Assembly: GCF_004011805.1 (NCBI RefSeq)
Contig: NZ_ML137198.1
Span: 228,148-292,147 of the forward strand
Direction: 5' to 3'
Source: Piscinibacter defluvii
GTDB lineage: Bacteria > Pseudomonadota > Gammaproteobacteria > Burkholderiales > Burkholderiaceae_C
Length of the DNA: 64,000 nucleotides
Below the pieces are notes generated by a model. The model made no database searches and was not told the origin of the DNA. It saw only the letters and a program-made list of their open reading frames with translations. Made by a program: the position numbers and the translations under genes. Every line of letters begins with the position of its first letter. Position 1 is the stretch's first letter. This document shows, piece after piece, positions 47,722 through 59,673 of the stretch.

Positions 47722-48878
47722 CAGGTCTCCTTCAGCAGATCGCGGCCGATGATCAGTTGCTGCACCTCGGTCGCCCCCTCGTAGATGCGCAGCGCGCGGA
47801 TCTCGCGGTAGAGCGATTCGACGACGTTGCCATGCACCACCCCGGCCCCGCCCCACAGCTGCACCGCGGCGTCGATGACCTGCTGCGCGCCCTCGGTGGC
47901 GGCGAGCTTGGCCATCGCCGCCTCGCGCGTGACCGTGCGGCCCTGGTCGCGCTGCCAGGCGGCGCGGTAGGTCAGCAGCGCGGCCGAGTCGATGGTGGTG
48001 GCCATCTGCGCCAGCTTGGCCTGCGTGAGCTGGAAGTCGGCCAGGCGCTGGCCGAACATCGGCCGCGCCCTGGCGCGCTGCAGGCCCTCGTGCAGCGCGC
48101 GGCGCGCGAAGCCGAGCGCGGCGGCCGCCACCGAGGTACGGAAGATGTCCAGCGTGCGCATCGCCAGCTTGAAGCCCTCGCCCGGCGCACCGAGCTGCTG
48201 TGCCCTGGGTACGCGGCAGCCGCTGAAGCGCAGCCGCGCCAGCGGGTGCGGCGCGATCACGTCGATGCGCTCGGCGATCTCGAAGCCCGGCGTGCCGGCA
48301 TCGACGATGAAGGCGCTGATCCCACGCGACCCCGGCTGCTCGCCGGTGCGGGCGAACACGACGTAGAAGTCGGCGATGCCGCCGTTGCTGATCCAGGTCT
48401 TCTCGCCGTCCAGCACCCAGGCGTCGCCGTCGTCGCGCGCCGCGCATTGCAGCGCCGCGACGTCCGAGCCGGCCTGCGGCTCCGAGAGTGCAAAGGCCGC
48501 GATCGCCGCGCCCGCGGCCACCTTGGGCAGGTAGCGCTCGCGCTGCGCCGGGGTGCCGGCCAGCGAGATCGCGCCCGAACCCAGGCCCTGCATCGCGAAG
48601 GCGAAGTCGGCCAGGCCGTGGTGGAAGGCGAGCGTCTCGCGCAGCAGGCAGATCGCGCGGGTGTCGATCGCCTCGCCCGCGCCGCCGTGCGCCGTGCCGG
48701 CGACCGCGTGGCGCAGCCAGCCGGCGCTGCCGAGCTGGCCCACCAGGCCGCGGCATTGCGCATCGACGTCGCTGCCGTGGCCGGTGTGCAGGTGCTCGGC
48801 GCACCAGGCGCCCAGCAGTTCGGCCAGCTCGCGGTGGCGCGGCTCGAAGAAGGGCCAGTCGAGGTGGTCGCGGCGCAT
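47721..48878 (-). CDS. Acyl-CoA dehydrogenase
   Basis: A 385-aa FAD enzyme. Conserved blocks: [77 protein letters not shown] and [22 protein letters not shown]. The catalytic base is the Glu in YEGATE. In this operon it probably acts on a ring or ring-opened CoA thioester derived from 2-aminobenzoyl-CoA. TGATG overlap with the ligase gene and 2 bp from the hydratase gene. Confidence 0.92.
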   Translation of the reverse strand: MRRDHLDWPFFEPRHRELAELLGAWCAEHLHTGHGSDVDAQCRGLVGQLGSAGWLRHAVAGTAHGGAGEAIDTRAICLLRETLAFHHGLADFAFAMQGLGSGAISLAGTPAQRERYLPKVAAGAAIAAFALSEPQAGSDVAALQCAARDDGDAWVLDGEKTWISNGGIADFYVVFARTGEQPGSRGISAFIVDAGTPGFEIAERIDVIAPHPLARLRFSGCRVPRAQQLGAPGEGFKLAMRTLDIFRTSVAAAALGFARRALHEGLQRARARPMFGQRLADFQLTQAKLAQMATTIDSAALLTYRAAWQRDQGRTVTREAAMAKLAATEGAQQVIDAAVQLWGGAGVVHGNVVESLYREIRALRIYEGATEVQQLIIGRDLLKET

Positions 48879-48880
48879 GG

Positions 48881-49726
48881 TCAGTCGCCCTCGAACACCG
48901 GCTTGCGCTTCGCGACGAAGGCCTCGTAGGCGCGCCGGAAGTCCTGCGTCATCATGCAGATCGCCTGCGCCTGCGCCTCGGACTCGATCGCCTCGTCCAC
49001 GCCCATGGACCACTCCTGGTGCAGCATGCGCTTGGTCATGGCATGGCCGAATCCGGGGCCGCTGGCCAGGTCGCGTGCCCAGTCTGTGGCGGCGGCGAGC
49101 AGTGCGTCCGGCTCGGCGAGCCGGTTGTAGAAGCCCCAGGCGAGCGCCTCCTCGCCCGGCAGGGAACGGCCGCTGAACAGCAGGTCCGAGGCGCGGCCCT
49201 GGCCGACGATGCGCGGCAGGATCGCGCAGGCGCCCATGTCGCAACCCGCGAGGCCGACCCGCGTGAACAGGAAGGCCACCTTGCTGCGCGCGGTGCCCAC
49301 GCGCAGGTCGGAGGCCATCGCGACGATCGCGCCGGCGCCGGCGCACACGCCGTCCACCGCCGCGAGGATGGGCTGCGGGCAGGCGCGCATGGCCTTGACC
49401 AGGTCGCCCGTCATGCGGGTGAAGGCGAGCAGGTCCGGCATGCCCATCTGCGTCAACGGGCCGATGATCTCGTGCACGTCGCCGCCGGAGCAGAAGTTGC
49501 CGCCGGCGCCCTGCACCACCACCGCGCGCACGTCGTCGGCGTAGGCGAGCAGGCGGAACAGGTCGCGCAGCTCGGCGTAGCTGTCGAAGGTGAGCGGGTT
49601 CTTGCGCTCGGGCCGGTTCAGCGTGATCAGGCCGACGCTTTGCCGGACAGACCACCCAAAGTGCTGCGGCACGAGCTCGGCCGTGGTGCGGCGGTTGCCG
49701 CCGGCCAGGTGCGAATCCATCGTCAT
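48881..49726 (-). CDS. Enoyl-CoA hydratase family protein of the 2-aminobenzoyl-CoA operon
   Basis: A 281-aa crotonase-fold enzyme. Oxyanion-hole and core blocks: [54 protein letters not shown] and [20 protein letters not shown]. The second catalytic Glu of mitochondrial-type hydratases is replaced (GLAGCDMGA), so hydratase chemistry may be altered; ring hydrolase or isomerase activity is possible. Members of this subgroup are found in 2-aminobenzoyl-CoA/salicylyl-CoA clusters. Its ATG overlaps the MarR stop (ATGA). Confidence 0.88.
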   Translation of the reverse strand: MTMDSHLAGGNRRTTAELVPQHFGWSVRQSVGLITLNRPERKNPLTFDSYAELRDLFRLLAYADDVRAVVVQGAGGNFCSGGDVHEIIGPLTQMGMPDLLAFTRMTGDLVKAMRACPQPILAAVDGVCAGAGAIVAMASDLRVGTARSKVAFLFTRVGLAGCDMGACAILPRIVGQGRASDLLFSGRSLPGEEALAWGFYNRLAEPDALLAAATDWARDLASGPGFGHAMTKRMLHQEWSMGVDEAIESEAQAQAICMMTQDFRRAYEAFVAKRKPVFEGD

Positions 49727-50253
49727 GCGGAGTCCTTGGTGGTTCTGGTGTGGCGCCGCGGCGCGGGCGCGATGTCGAAGCCGGCCAGGTGCGGCTTCAG
49801 CGTCGCGAGCAGTTCGTGCACCTGCGTCTTCTGCGCCGGGCTCCAGCCCTCGAGCAGCTCGACCACCCAGCCCTCGTGCACCGAGGCCATGCGGCGGAAC
49901 TGGCGCCGGCCCGCGGCGGTGAGCTGCACGCGAAAGGCACGCCGGTCGCTCGGGTGCTCGTTGCGCACCACCAGGCCTTCGGCCTCGAGCTGGTCGACGA
50001 TGCCGGTCACGTTGCCGCCGGTCACCATCATGCGGGCCGAGAGTTCGCCCATCGTCAGCCCGCCGGGCTCGCGCTCGAGCTGGGCGAGCAGGTCGAAACG
50101 CGGCAAGGTGGTGCCGAACTCGCTGCGCAGCCGGTTGCGGATCACGGCCTCGACACGCGTCGTGCAGGCGAGCAGGCGCAGCCACAGCTTGAGCGCCTGG
50201 TGGTCACCCTCGTCGACGCGGGATTCGAGGTCGGCGGTCTCGACGATGGCCAC
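49723..50253 (-). CDS. MarR family transcriptional regulator
   Basis: A 176-aa winged-helix regulator. [60 protein letters not shown] (recognition helix) and [20 protein letters not shown] (wing) are MarR features. GTG start at 50253, 2 bp after the monooxygenase stop. In aromatic acyl-CoA pathways (CouR, FerC, BadR) such regulators are repressors released by the CoA thioester. By analogy this one probably senses 2-aminobenzoyl-CoA and binds the dyad at 52641–52663. It lies inside the operon it would control. Confidence 0.9.
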   Translation of the reverse strand: MAIVETADLESRVDEGDHQALKLWLRLLACTTRVEAVIRNRLRSEFGTTLPRFDLLAQLEREPGGLTMGELSARMMVTGGNVTGIVDQLEAEGLVVRNEHPSDRRAFRVQLTAAGRRQFRRMASVHEGWVVELLEGWSPAQKTQVHELLATLKPHLAGFDIAPAPRRHTRTTKDSA

Positions 50254-50255
50254 GC

Positions 50256-52607
<2,352 letters not shown>

Positions 52608-52632
52608 GTCCGGTCTCCAGGTCGTTCCGGTC

Positions 52633-52672
52633 ACTTTAGGGCTTGATATTTTAGATGTCAAGCAACTACACT
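52633..52672. promoter_or_regulatory. Divergent promoters and MarR-type operator between the aminobenzoyl-CoA operon and kynBUA
   Basis: Leftward: TTGACA (52661–52656), 17-bp spacer, TAAAGT (52638–52633). Rightward: TTGATA (52643–52648), 18-bp spacer, TACACT (52667–52672), 7 nt from the kynB ATG. An inverted repeat GCTTGATAT (52641–52649) / ATGTCAAGC (52655–52663), one mismatch, covers both -35 boxes. One bound MarR dimer could therefore shut both promoters. This AT-rich patch stands out in GC-rich surroundings. Confidence 0.75.
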
Positions 52673-52679
52673 TCCGCCC

Positions 52680-53306
52680 ATGCCTCGCCTCTGGGACATC
52701 TCCCCTGCCCTGAACCCGGCCACGCCGCCCTTCCCGGGCGACCAAACCTACGAGCAGCGCTGGACGGCGCGCATCGGCCCCGGCTGCCCGGTCAACCTGT
52801 CGGCGCTGACGCTCTCGCCGCACCTGGGCGCGCATGCCGACGCGCCGCTGCACTACGCCGACGGCGCGCCGGCCATCGGCGCGGTGGGCCTCGAGCCCTA
52901 CCTCGGCCCGTGCCGCGTGATTTACGCCATCGGATGCGGCCCGCTGGTGCGCATCGAGCACCTCGCACACGCGGTGCGCGACCTGCCGCCACGCGTGCTG
53001 GTGCGCACCTGCGAGCGCGCGCCCACCGCCTGGTCGGACGACTTTGCCGCCTACGCCCCCGAGACCATCGCCTGGCTCGCCGCGCAGGGCGTGCGGCTGG
53101 TCGGCATCGACAGCCAGTCGGTCGACCCGGCCACCAGCAAGACGCTCGATTCGCACCGGCTGCTGCTCGAGCACGACCTGCGCGTGCTCGAGAACCTGGT
53201 GCTCGACGAGGTGCCCGAGGGCGACTACGAACTGATCGCGCTGCCGCTGAAGCTGACGCTCGCCTGCGCCAGCCCGGTGCGCGCGATCCTGCGGGAACTC
53301 CCATGA
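52680..53306 (+). CDS. kynB: Kynurenine formamidase (arylformamidase)
   Basis: A 208-aa cyclase-type metal enzyme that hydrolyses N-formylkynurenine to kynurenine and formate. It begins [20 protein letters not shown] and holds the metal site [12 protein letters not shown] (HxGTHxDxPxH with Thr replaced by Ala), then the Gln/Ser block [20 protein letters not shown]. The length is the bacterial norm. There is no Shine-Dalgarno, and the -10 ends 7 nt before the ATG, so the message may be leaderless. It overlaps kynU by 4 bp (ATGA). Confidence 0.95.
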   Translation: MPRLWDISPALNPATPPFPGDQTYEQRWTARIGPGCPVNLSALTLSPHLGAHADAPLHYADGAPAIGAVGLEPYLGPCRVIYAIGCGPLVRIEHLAHAVRDLPPRVLVRTCERAPTAWSDDFAAYAPETIAWLAAQGVRLVGIDSQSVDPATSKTLDSHRLLLEHDLRVLENLVLDEVPEGDYELIALPLKLTLACASPVRAILRELP

Positions 53307-54577
53307 CCACACGACACGACTGCGAAGCGCTCGACGCGCAGGACCCGCTGGCCCGGCTGCGCGAGCAGTTCGCGCTGCCCGCGGGCACCATCTACCTCGA
53401 CGGCAACTCGCTCGGCGTGCTGCCGGCCACCACCGCGGCACGCGTGCATGACGTGGTGACGCGCGAATGGGGCGCCGACCTCATCACCAGCTGGAACAAG
53501 GCCGGCTGGATCCACCTGCCGCAGCGCGTGGGCGACAAGATCGGCCGGCTGATCGGCGCCCGCCCGGGCGAGACGCTGGCGGCCGATTCCACCTCGGTGA
53601 ACCTGTACAAGGTGCTGAGCGCCGCGCTCGAGATCGTCGGGCGGGACGCGCCGCCGGCACGACAGCGCATCGTCTCGGAGCGGCACAACTTCCCGACCGA
53701 CCTCTACATCGCGCAGAGCCTGGCGGCGCAGCACGGCTTCACGCTCGAGCTGGTGGAGCCCGACGAGATCGCGGCGCAGATCGACGAGCGCCTCGCGGTG
53801 CTGATGCTGACGCAGGTGAACTACCGCACGGGTCGAGTGCACGACATGGCCGCCGTCACGCGCGCGGCGCACGAGTGCGGCGCGCTGACGGTGTGGGACC
53901 TGGCGCACTCGGCCGGCGCGATCCCGGTCGACCTGAACGCGGCCGAGGCCGATTTCGCGGTCGGCTGCGGCTACAAGTACCTCAACGGCGGCCCGGGCGC
54001 GCCGGCCTTCCTGTGGGTGCACCGGCGCCACCTGGAGCGCATGGACCGCGAGCAGCTCTGGCAACCGCTGTCGGGCTGGATGGGGCATGCCGCGCCGTTC
54101 GAGTTCGGCCCCGACTACCGGCCCGCGCCGGGCATCGCGCGCTTCGCCTGCGGCACGCCGTCGGCGCTCGCGCTCGGCGCGCTGGAGTGCGGCGTCGACA
54201 CCGTGCTGGCCGCCGAGCCGCTGGGCGGCATGGCCGCACTGCGCCGCAAGTCGCTCGCCCTGACCGGCCTGTTCATCCGCCTGGTCGAGGAGCGCTGCAC
54301 CGGGCACGGCCTCGAGCTCGTCACGCCGCGTGACGAGGCCCTCCGCGGCAGCCAGGTCAGCTTCGCGCGCGCCGAGGGCGGCTACGCCATCGTGCAGGCG
54401 CTGATCGAGCGCGGCGTGATCGGCGACTTCCGCGCCCCCGACGTGCTGCGCTTCGGCTTCACGCCGCTGTACCTGCGCTTCGCCGACGTGTGGGACGCGG
54501 TCGAGCAGCTGCGCCAGGTGCTCGAGACCGGGCAATGGCGCGAGGCGCGCTTCAACGTCAAGGCGGCGGTGACATGA
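53303..54577 (+). CDS. kynU: Kynureninase
   Basis: A 424-aa PLP enzyme that cleaves kynurenine to anthranilate and alanine. Conserved blocks: [83 protein letters not shown] and the PLP Lys in [20 protein letters not shown]. The length is standard. It overlaps kynB and kynA by 4 bp each, so the three are translationally coupled. Its product anthranilate is the substrate of the CoA ligase in the divergent operon. Confidence 0.96.
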   Translation: MTTRHDCEALDAQDPLARLREQFALPAGTIYLDGNSLGVLPATTAARVHDVVTREWGADLITSWNKAGWIHLPQRVGDKIGRLIGARPGETLAADSTSVNLYKVLSAALEIVGRDAPPARQRIVSERHNFPTDLYIAQSLAAQHGFTLELVEPDEIAAQIDERLAVLMLTQVNYRTGRVHDMAAVTRAAHECGALTVWDLAHSAGAIPVDLNAAEADFAVGCGYKYLNGGPGAPAFLWVHRRHLERMDREQLWQPLSGWMGHAAPFEFGPDYRPAPGIARFACGTPSALALGALECGVDTVLAAEPLGGMAALRRKSLALTGLFIRLVEERCTGHGLELVTPRDEALRGSQVSFARAEGGYAIVQALIERGVIGDFRAPDVLRFGFTPLYLRFADVWDAVEQLRQVLETGQWREARFNVKAAVT

Positions 54578-55443
54578 GCTGCCCGCACCACCCCGCCGGC
54601 GGCACGGGCGCGGGCGAGCGCATCGTCCAGGAAGAAGGTGCGCAGCTCGACTTCAGCCGCGACATGAGCTACGGCGACTACCTGCACCTCGACGCGGTGC
54701 TGAGCGCGCAGCACCCGCTCTCGCCGGACCACAACGAGATGCTGTTCATCGTGCAGCACCAGACCAGCGAGCTGTGGATGAAGCTGATGCTGCACGAGCT
54801 CGGCGCGGCGGTGCGTGCGGTGGCCGCCGACGAGCTGGCGCCGGCCTTCAAGATGCTCGCGCGCGTCAGCAAGATCATGGAGCAGCTGGTGCACGCCTGG
54901 GACGTGCTGGCCACGATGACGCCGCCGGAGTACTCGGCGATCCGGCCCTACCTCTCCAACAGCAGCGGCTTCCAGAGCTGGCAGTACCGCTGCATCGAGT
55001 TCATGCTCGGCAACAAGAACGCCGCGATGCTCAAGCCGCACGCGCACCGGCCCGACCTGCTGGCGCGCGTGGAGGCCGCGTGGCGCGCGCCGTCGCTGTA
55101 CGACGAAGCCTTGCGCCTGCTGGCGCGCCGCGGCCTGAGCGTGCCGGCCTCGCACCTGGAACGCGACTGGACCCAGCCCTACCCGGCCAGCGACGCCGTC
55201 GAGCAGGCCTGGCTCGAGGTCTACCGCCACCCGCAGCAGCACTGGGACCTCTACCAGCTCGGCGAGGAACTCACCGACCTGGAAGACGCCTTCCGGCTCT
55301 GGCGCTTCCGCCACGTCACGACGGTCGAGCGCGTGATCGGCTTCAAGCGCGGCACCGGCGGCACCAGCGGCGTGGGCTACCTGCGCAAGATGCTCGACAC
55401 GGTGCTGTTCCCGGAGATCTGGAAGCTGCGCACCGACCTCTGA
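54574..55443 (+). CDS. kynA: Tryptophan 2,3-dioxygenase
   Basis: A 289-aa heme dioxygenase that opens the indole ring of tryptophan to give N-formylkynurenine. Signatures: [20 protein letters not shown] with the substrate-binding His/Tyr region, [58 protein letters not shown] with the proximal heme His, and [13 protein letters not shown]. It is last in kynBUA although it catalyses the first step. ATGA overlap with kynU. It is convergent with the PDZ lipoprotein gene, 9 bp apart. Confidence 0.97.
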   Translation: MSCPHHPAGGTGAGERIVQEEGAQLDFSRDMSYGDYLHLDAVLSAQHPLSPDHNEMLFIVQHQTSELWMKLMLHELGAAVRAVAADELAPAFKMLARVSKIMEQLVHAWDVLATMTPPEYSAIRPYLSNSSGFQSWQYRCIEFMLGNKNAAMLKPHAHRPDLLARVEAAWRAPSLYDEALRLLARRGLSVPASHLERDWTQPYPASDAVEQAWLEVYRHPQQHWDLYQLGEELTDLEDAFRLWRFRHVTTVERVIGFKRGTGGTSGVGYLRKMLDTVLFPEIWKLRTDL

Positions 55444-55452
55444 GCGCGGGCC

Positions 55453-56496
55453 TCAGCGCGCCGCCAGCGCCCGCAGCGCCTGCAGGCGGGGCGAGCCGGA
55501 CGCGTCTTCGGCCCGCTCGGCGTGCAGCGGCCAGTCGCGCAGCAGCGCGGCGACGTCGAAGCCCGCGCTGCGGATCCACTCGAAGGCGCTGCGGTCGGCC
55601 GCGAGCACCGCGTCGCGCCACAGCGTGGTGCGGGCCTGCGCGCGGCGGCCGGCGGCGGCACGCTCGTCGAACACGTCCACCGGCTTGGCCGACCAGCCGC
55701 CCAGCGTCGCGATGCCCAGCAGCAGCGACAGCGCGGACAGCCCGCCATCGACCACCTCGCCCCCCGCACCGCCTTCGAGGACCGCGCGCGTGCGGCCGAC
55801 CTCGCGCCACATGGCCGCCTGGTGGGCGATCGCGAAGGCCAGCAGCGCGTCGTCCGCCGTCGCCAGCGGCAGCGTGTCCCCCTGCCAGACGAAGAACCGG
55901 TCCGAGCCCAGCACCGGCGTCAGCGCCGCCGACCGGCCCGCGCGCAGCCGGATGGCGAGCCGCTGCGGCCCGCGGCGGACGCCGAGCGCCACCTCGGCCG
56001 CCGGGTCGGCGAGCCGGGCGAGCAGGCGGCGCCGAAGCGGATCGTCCGGCGCGGCGGCCTGCCCGTCGACGCGCTCGACCAGGTCGCCGCGGACGAGGCC
56101 CGCCTGCGTGGCGGGTGACCCGTCGATGACATCGGCCACCTCGAGCAGCGACTCGCCGTCGTCGACCGGCGCCACGCGCAGTGCGGCCCGCAGGTCGGCG
56201 TCGAGCAGCACCAGGCCATGCGCCGGCGCCTCGGCCGCCACGCCGGCCGGCGGGTGCATGCGCAGGCGCCACGCGAGGGCGTGCAGGCGCGTCACGGCTG
56301 CCCGCAGGGTGTCGCCGCCGGCATAGTCCTCCCCGGTCACCGAGGCTGGCAGGAAGGCCAGTTCGCCGGCGTCGAGCAGCGTGGACGGCGTCGGGTCGTT
56401 GAGGCGGACCGTCGTGCACGCGCCGCCCAGCGACGCCGCGCCGAGCGACAGCAGCAGCGCGCGGCGTTGCCGGTCGACCGGGGGGCAATGGCGCAC
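55453..56496 (-). CDS. PDZ-domain lipoprotein, probable degenerate M48-like peptidase
   Basis: A 347-aa exported protein. The N-terminus RQRRALLLSLGAASLGGACT has paired Arg before a hydrophobic core and a Cys at a near-lipobox, so a lipoprotein (perhaps Tat-exported) is likely. Residues about 118–195 form a PDZ domain (EVADVIDGSPATQAGLVRGD, LVERVDGQ). The C-terminal half aligns by pattern with PDZ-bearing M48 metallopeptidases, but the HExxH site reads AIAHQAAMW and the usual ExxAD helix reads VLAADRSAFEWIRSAGFD. Zinc ligands are therefore incomplete and catalysis is doubtful. Single gene, convergent with kynA. Alternative: an unrelated PDZ lipoprotein. Confidence 0.75.
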   Translation of the reverse strand: MRHCPPVDRQRRALLLSLGAASLGGACTTVRLNDPTPSTLLDAGELAFLPASVTGEDYAGGDTLRAAVTRLHALAWRLRMHPPAGVAAEAPAHGLVLLDADLRAALRVAPVDDGESLLEVADVIDGSPATQAGLVRGDLVERVDGQAAAPDDPLRRRLLARLADPAAEVALGVRRGPQRLAIRLRAGRSAALTPVLGSDRFFVWQGDTLPLATADDALLAFAIAHQAAMWREVGRTRAVLEGGAGGEVVDGGLSALSLLLGIATLGGWSAKPVDVFDERAAAGRRAQARTTLWRDAVLAADRSAFEWIRSAGFDVAALLRDWPLHAERAEDASGSPRLQALRALAAR

Positions 56497-56603
56497 GCAG
56501 CCAATCTACGCGGTGTGGTGCCGACACCGTTGCGGTCCCTCAAGCGCCCCGCTTTCGCGCATCATCGCGCCCGTCCCCACCCGGCCGCACGGCCCTTCCT
56601 CCC

Positions 56604-58391
56604 ATGCAGTGGCAAGCACAGTGGATCGACAGCCTGGTCTGGATCGCCCGGACCTATCTCTTCGTGGTGATCGGCTTCGCGCTGGTGGCCACGCTGCTGG
56701 CGCGCAGCACCGGCTGGGGCCGGCAGTTCTGGCGCCTGGCCGGACCCTATTTCGCGCCGCGGCGCGACTGGCGACCGCTGGCCGGCGTCGCGCTGATCCT
56801 GCTGCTGGCGGTGGCGGGCGTACGCATGAACGTGCTGTTCTCGTACTGGTACAACGGCTTCTACGACGCGCTGCAGGCAGTCGACGCAAACGGCTTCTGG
56901 TTCTTCATGCGCCTGTTCGCGCTGCTGGCGGTCGTTCACGTGGTGCGGCTGCTGGTGAACTACTACGTCACCCAAGCCTTCGACATCCGCTGGCGCACCT
57001 GGATGAACGAGCGCCTCACCGACGACTGGCTGGCCGGCAGCGCCTACTACCGCGAACGCTTCCTCGCCGAGCCGACCGACAACCCGGACCAGCGCATCCA
57101 GGTAGACATCGGCAGCTTCGTCACCACCACCCGCGGCCTGGCGATCGGCACGACCGACGCGGTGACCTCGCTGGTCACCTTCACCATCATCCTGTGGGGC
57201 CTGTCCGGGCCGCTGACGATCGGCGGCACCGAGATCCCGCGCGCGATGGTGTTCCTCGTCTACCTGTACGTGATCGTCGCCAGCGTGATCGCCTTCCGTC
57301 TCGGCCGGCCGCTGATCCGGCTCAACTTCATGAACGAGAAGCTGGCGGCCGACTTCCGCTACGCGCTGATCCGCCTGCGCGAGTACGCCGAGAACATCGC
57401 CTTCTACCGCGGCGAGGCGGTCGAGAAGCGCACGCTGAAGCAGCGTTTCGACGCCTTCATCGCCAACATCTGGGCGCTGGTGTTCCGCTCGCTCAAGTTC
57501 GACGGCTTCAACTTCGTCGTCAGCCAGACCGCGGTGGTGTTCCCCTTCCTGCTGCAGGCGCAGCGCTTCCTGTCGGGCCAGATCAAGCTCGGCGACGTGA
57601 TGCAGACCTCGCAGGCCTTCGGCCAGGTGCAGGACGCGCTGTCGTTCTTCCGCCTCTCCTACGACAACTTCGCCCAGTACCGCGCGGTGCTGAACCGCCT
57701 GACCGGCTTCACCGACGCGAACCAGCAGGCGCGCGCGCTGCCGGGCATCGCCATCGAGACCGATTCCGCGGCGCTGCAGATCGCCGGCCTGGACGTGCAG
57801 CGGCCCGACGGCATGGCGCTGCTGCGCGGGCTGGAGCTGCAGATGGCCCCGGGCCAGGCGCTGCTGGTGCAAGGCGCCTCGGGCAGCGGCAAGACCACCT
57901 TGCTGCGCGCGCTGGCCGGCCTGTGGCCGCATGCCAGCGGCACGGTGCGCGCGCCGCTCGGGCCGGACGCGCTGTTCCTGCCGCAGCGCCCCTACCTGCC
58001 GCTGGGCACCTTGCGCGCCGCGCTGGCCTACCCCGACACCGGGGCCGACGACGCGGCGCTGCGTGCGGCGCTGCGCGAGGCGCAGCTCGGCCACCTGGAG
58101 GCGCGGCTCGACGAGGAAGCCGACTGGTCGGGCGTGCTCTCCGGCGGCGAGCAGCAGCGCCTGGCCTTCGCGCGCATCCTGCTGAAGCGGCCGCGCATCG
58201 TGTTCCTCGACGAGGCCAGTTCGGCGATGGACGAGGGGCTGGAGCACGCGATGTACGCGTTGCTGCGGCGCAGCCTGCCCGAGGCCATCGTCGTCAGCGT
58301 CGGTCATCGCCGCACGCTGCACGCCTTCCACACCCACCGGCTGCACCTGGAGGGCGACACGCGCTGGCAGCTGGCGCCGCTGGCGGGCTGA
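56604..58391 (+). CDS. ABC transporter, fused SbmA/BacA-like permease and ATPase (YddA/CddA type)
   Basis: A 595-aa inner-membrane protein. The first 330 residues hold about six helices and the ABC_membrane_2 blocks (WRTWMNERLTDDWLAGSAYY, NPDQRIQVDIGSFVTTTRGL, NEKLAADFRYALIRLREYAE, AENIAFYRGEAVEKRTL). The C-terminal ATPase has GASGSGKTTLLRALAGLWPH (Walker A), LSGGEQQRLAFARILLKRPR (signature) and IVFLDEASSAMDEG (Walker B). This family resembles mycobacterial vitamin B12/bleomycin importers and peroxisomal ABCD transporters; in bacteria it is linked to vitamin or peptide uptake. Single gene, convergent with the thiolase gene; G/C-rich dyads lie in the 63-bp gap. Confidence 0.92.
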   Translation: MQWQAQWIDSLVWIARTYLFVVIGFALVATLLARSTGWGRQFWRLAGPYFAPRRDWRPLAGVALILLLAVAGVRMNVLFSYWYNGFYDALQAVDANGFWFFMRLFALLAVVHVVRLLVNYYVTQAFDIRWRTWMNERLTDDWLAGSAYYRERFLAEPTDNPDQRIQVDIGSFVTTTRGLAIGTTDAVTSLVTFTIILWGLSGPLTIGGTEIPRAMVFLVYLYVIVASVIAFRLGRPLIRLNFMNEKLAADFRYALIRLREYAENIAFYRGEAVEKRTLKQRFDAFIANIWALVFRSLKFDGFNFVVSQTAVVFPFLLQAQRFLSGQIKLGDVMQTSQAFGQVQDALSFFRLSYDNFAQYRAVLNRLTGFTDANQQARALPGIAIETDSAALQIAGLDVQRPDGMALLRGLELQMAPGQALLVQGASGSGKTTLLRALAGLWPHASGTVRAPLGPDALFLPQRPYLPLGTLRAALAYPDTGADDAALRAALREAQLGHLEARLDEEADWSGVLSGGEQQRLAFARILLKRPRIVFLDEASSAMDEGLEHAMYALLRRSLPEAIVVSVGHRRTLHAFHTHRLHLEGDTRWQLAPLAG

Positions 58392-58454
58392 GGCCAGGCG
58401 TCGCGCCCGGGGCCCGGGCCGCCGCTTGCCGGCCATCAACGGTTCGCCGGGCGA

Positions 58455-59660
58455 TCAGACGCGCTCGAGCACGACCGCAATCCCCTGGCCGACCCCGATG
58501 CACATCGTCGCGAGCGCATAGCGCCCGCCGGCAGCGTGGAGCTGGTTGACCGCCGTGGTCGCCAGCCGCGCACCGGATGCGCCGAGCGGATGGCCGAGTG
58601 CGATCGCGCCCCCGTTCGGATTGACGCGCGGGTCGTCGTCGCTCAGTCCCAGGTCGCGCAGCACCGCCAGCCCCTGGGCCGCGAAGGCCTCGTTCAGCTC
58701 GATCCAGTCGAGTTGCGCGAGCGTCAGGCCCGTGAGCGCCAGCACCTTGCGCGTCGCGGGCGCGGGCCCGATGCCCATGATGCGCGGCGGCACGCCGACC
58801 GTGGCCATGCCGACGACACGCGCGCGAGGCGTGAGCCCATGCCGCGCGGCGGTGGCCTCGTCGGCCAGCAGCAGCGCACAGGCGCCGTCGTTGACGCCCG
58901 ACGAGTTGCCGGCCGTGACCGTGCCGTCGGGACGCACCACCCCCTTCAGGCGGGCCAGTGCCTCCAGGCTGGTCTCGCGTGGATGTTCGTCCCTCGTGAC
59001 GACCAGCGCTTCGCCCTTCTTCTGGGGAATCGTCACCGGGGTGAGCTCGGCGTCGAAGAAGCCCGCGTTCCGGGCCGCGATCGCCTTGGCCTGCGACGCG
59101 AGGCCCATGCGGTCCTGGGCGGCCCGGTCGATGCCGAACTCGGCGGCCACGTTCTCGGCGGTCTCCGGCATCGAGTCGACGCCGTGGCGTTCCTTCATCA
59201 GCCGGTTCACGAAGCGCCAGCCGATGGTCGTGTCCTCGACCTGGGCCGCGCGCGAGAAGGCGCTTTCGGCCTTGCCCATCACGAAGGGCGCGCGTGACAT
59301 GCTCTCCACGCCGCCGGCGATCATCAGGCCGGCCTCGCCGCTCTTGATGGCGCGCGCGGCGCTGCCCAGCGCATCGAGCCCCGAGCCGCACAGGCGGTTG
59401 ACGGTGGAGCCCGGCACCTCCACGGGCAGGCCCGCGAGCAGGGCGCTCATGCGCGCCACGTTGCGGTTGTCTTCGCCGGCCTGGTTGGCACAGCCGTAGA
59501 TCACGTCGGTCACCGCCTGCCAGTCGGCGCGCGGGTGGCGTGCCATCAGCGCCGCGATCGGGATCGCCCCGAGGTCGTCGGCGCGCACCGCCGACAAGGC
59601 ACCGCCGTAGCGGCCGAACGGCGTGCGGAGGGCGTCGCAGATGAAGGCGTGTCGGGTCAT
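58455..59660 (-). CDS. 3-oxoadipyl-CoA/acyl-CoA thiolase (PcaF-like)
   Basis: A 401-aa thiolase. The active-site Cys is in STVNRLCGSGLDALGSAARA; the second and third sites are in NEAFAAQGLAVLRDL and NPNGGAIALGHPLGASGARL, with the C-terminal Cys in ALATMCIGVGQGIAVVLE. The N-terminal IYGCANQAGEDNRNVARMSA favours the 3-oxoadipyl-CoA (PcaF/PaaJ) subgroup, which releases acetyl-CoA and succinyl-CoA. It is the last gene of the MmgE–FadJ-like–CoA ligase operon (13 bp after the MmgE gene). The true substrate is unknown; dicarboxylyl-CoA is likely from the subgroup. Confidence 0.9.
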   Translation of the reverse strand: MTRHAFICDALRTPFGRYGGALSAVRADDLGAIPIAALMARHPRADWQAVTDVIYGCANQAGEDNRNVARMSALLAGLPVEVPGSTVNRLCGSGLDALGSAARAIKSGEAGLMIAGGVESMSRAPFVMGKAESAFSRAAQVEDTTIGWRFVNRLMKERHGVDSMPETAENVAAEFGIDRAAQDRMGLASQAKAIAARNAGFFDAELTPVTIPQKKGEALVVTRDEHPRETSLEALARLKGVVRPDGTVTAGNSSGVNDGACALLLADEATAARHGLTPRARVVGMATVGVPPRIMGIGPAPATRKVLALTGLTLAQLDWIELNEAFAAQGLAVLRDLGLSDDDPRVNPNGGAIALGHPLGASGARLATTAVNQLHAAGGRYALATMCIGVGQGIAVVLERV

Positions 59661-59673
59661 GGTCTTCTCGTCG

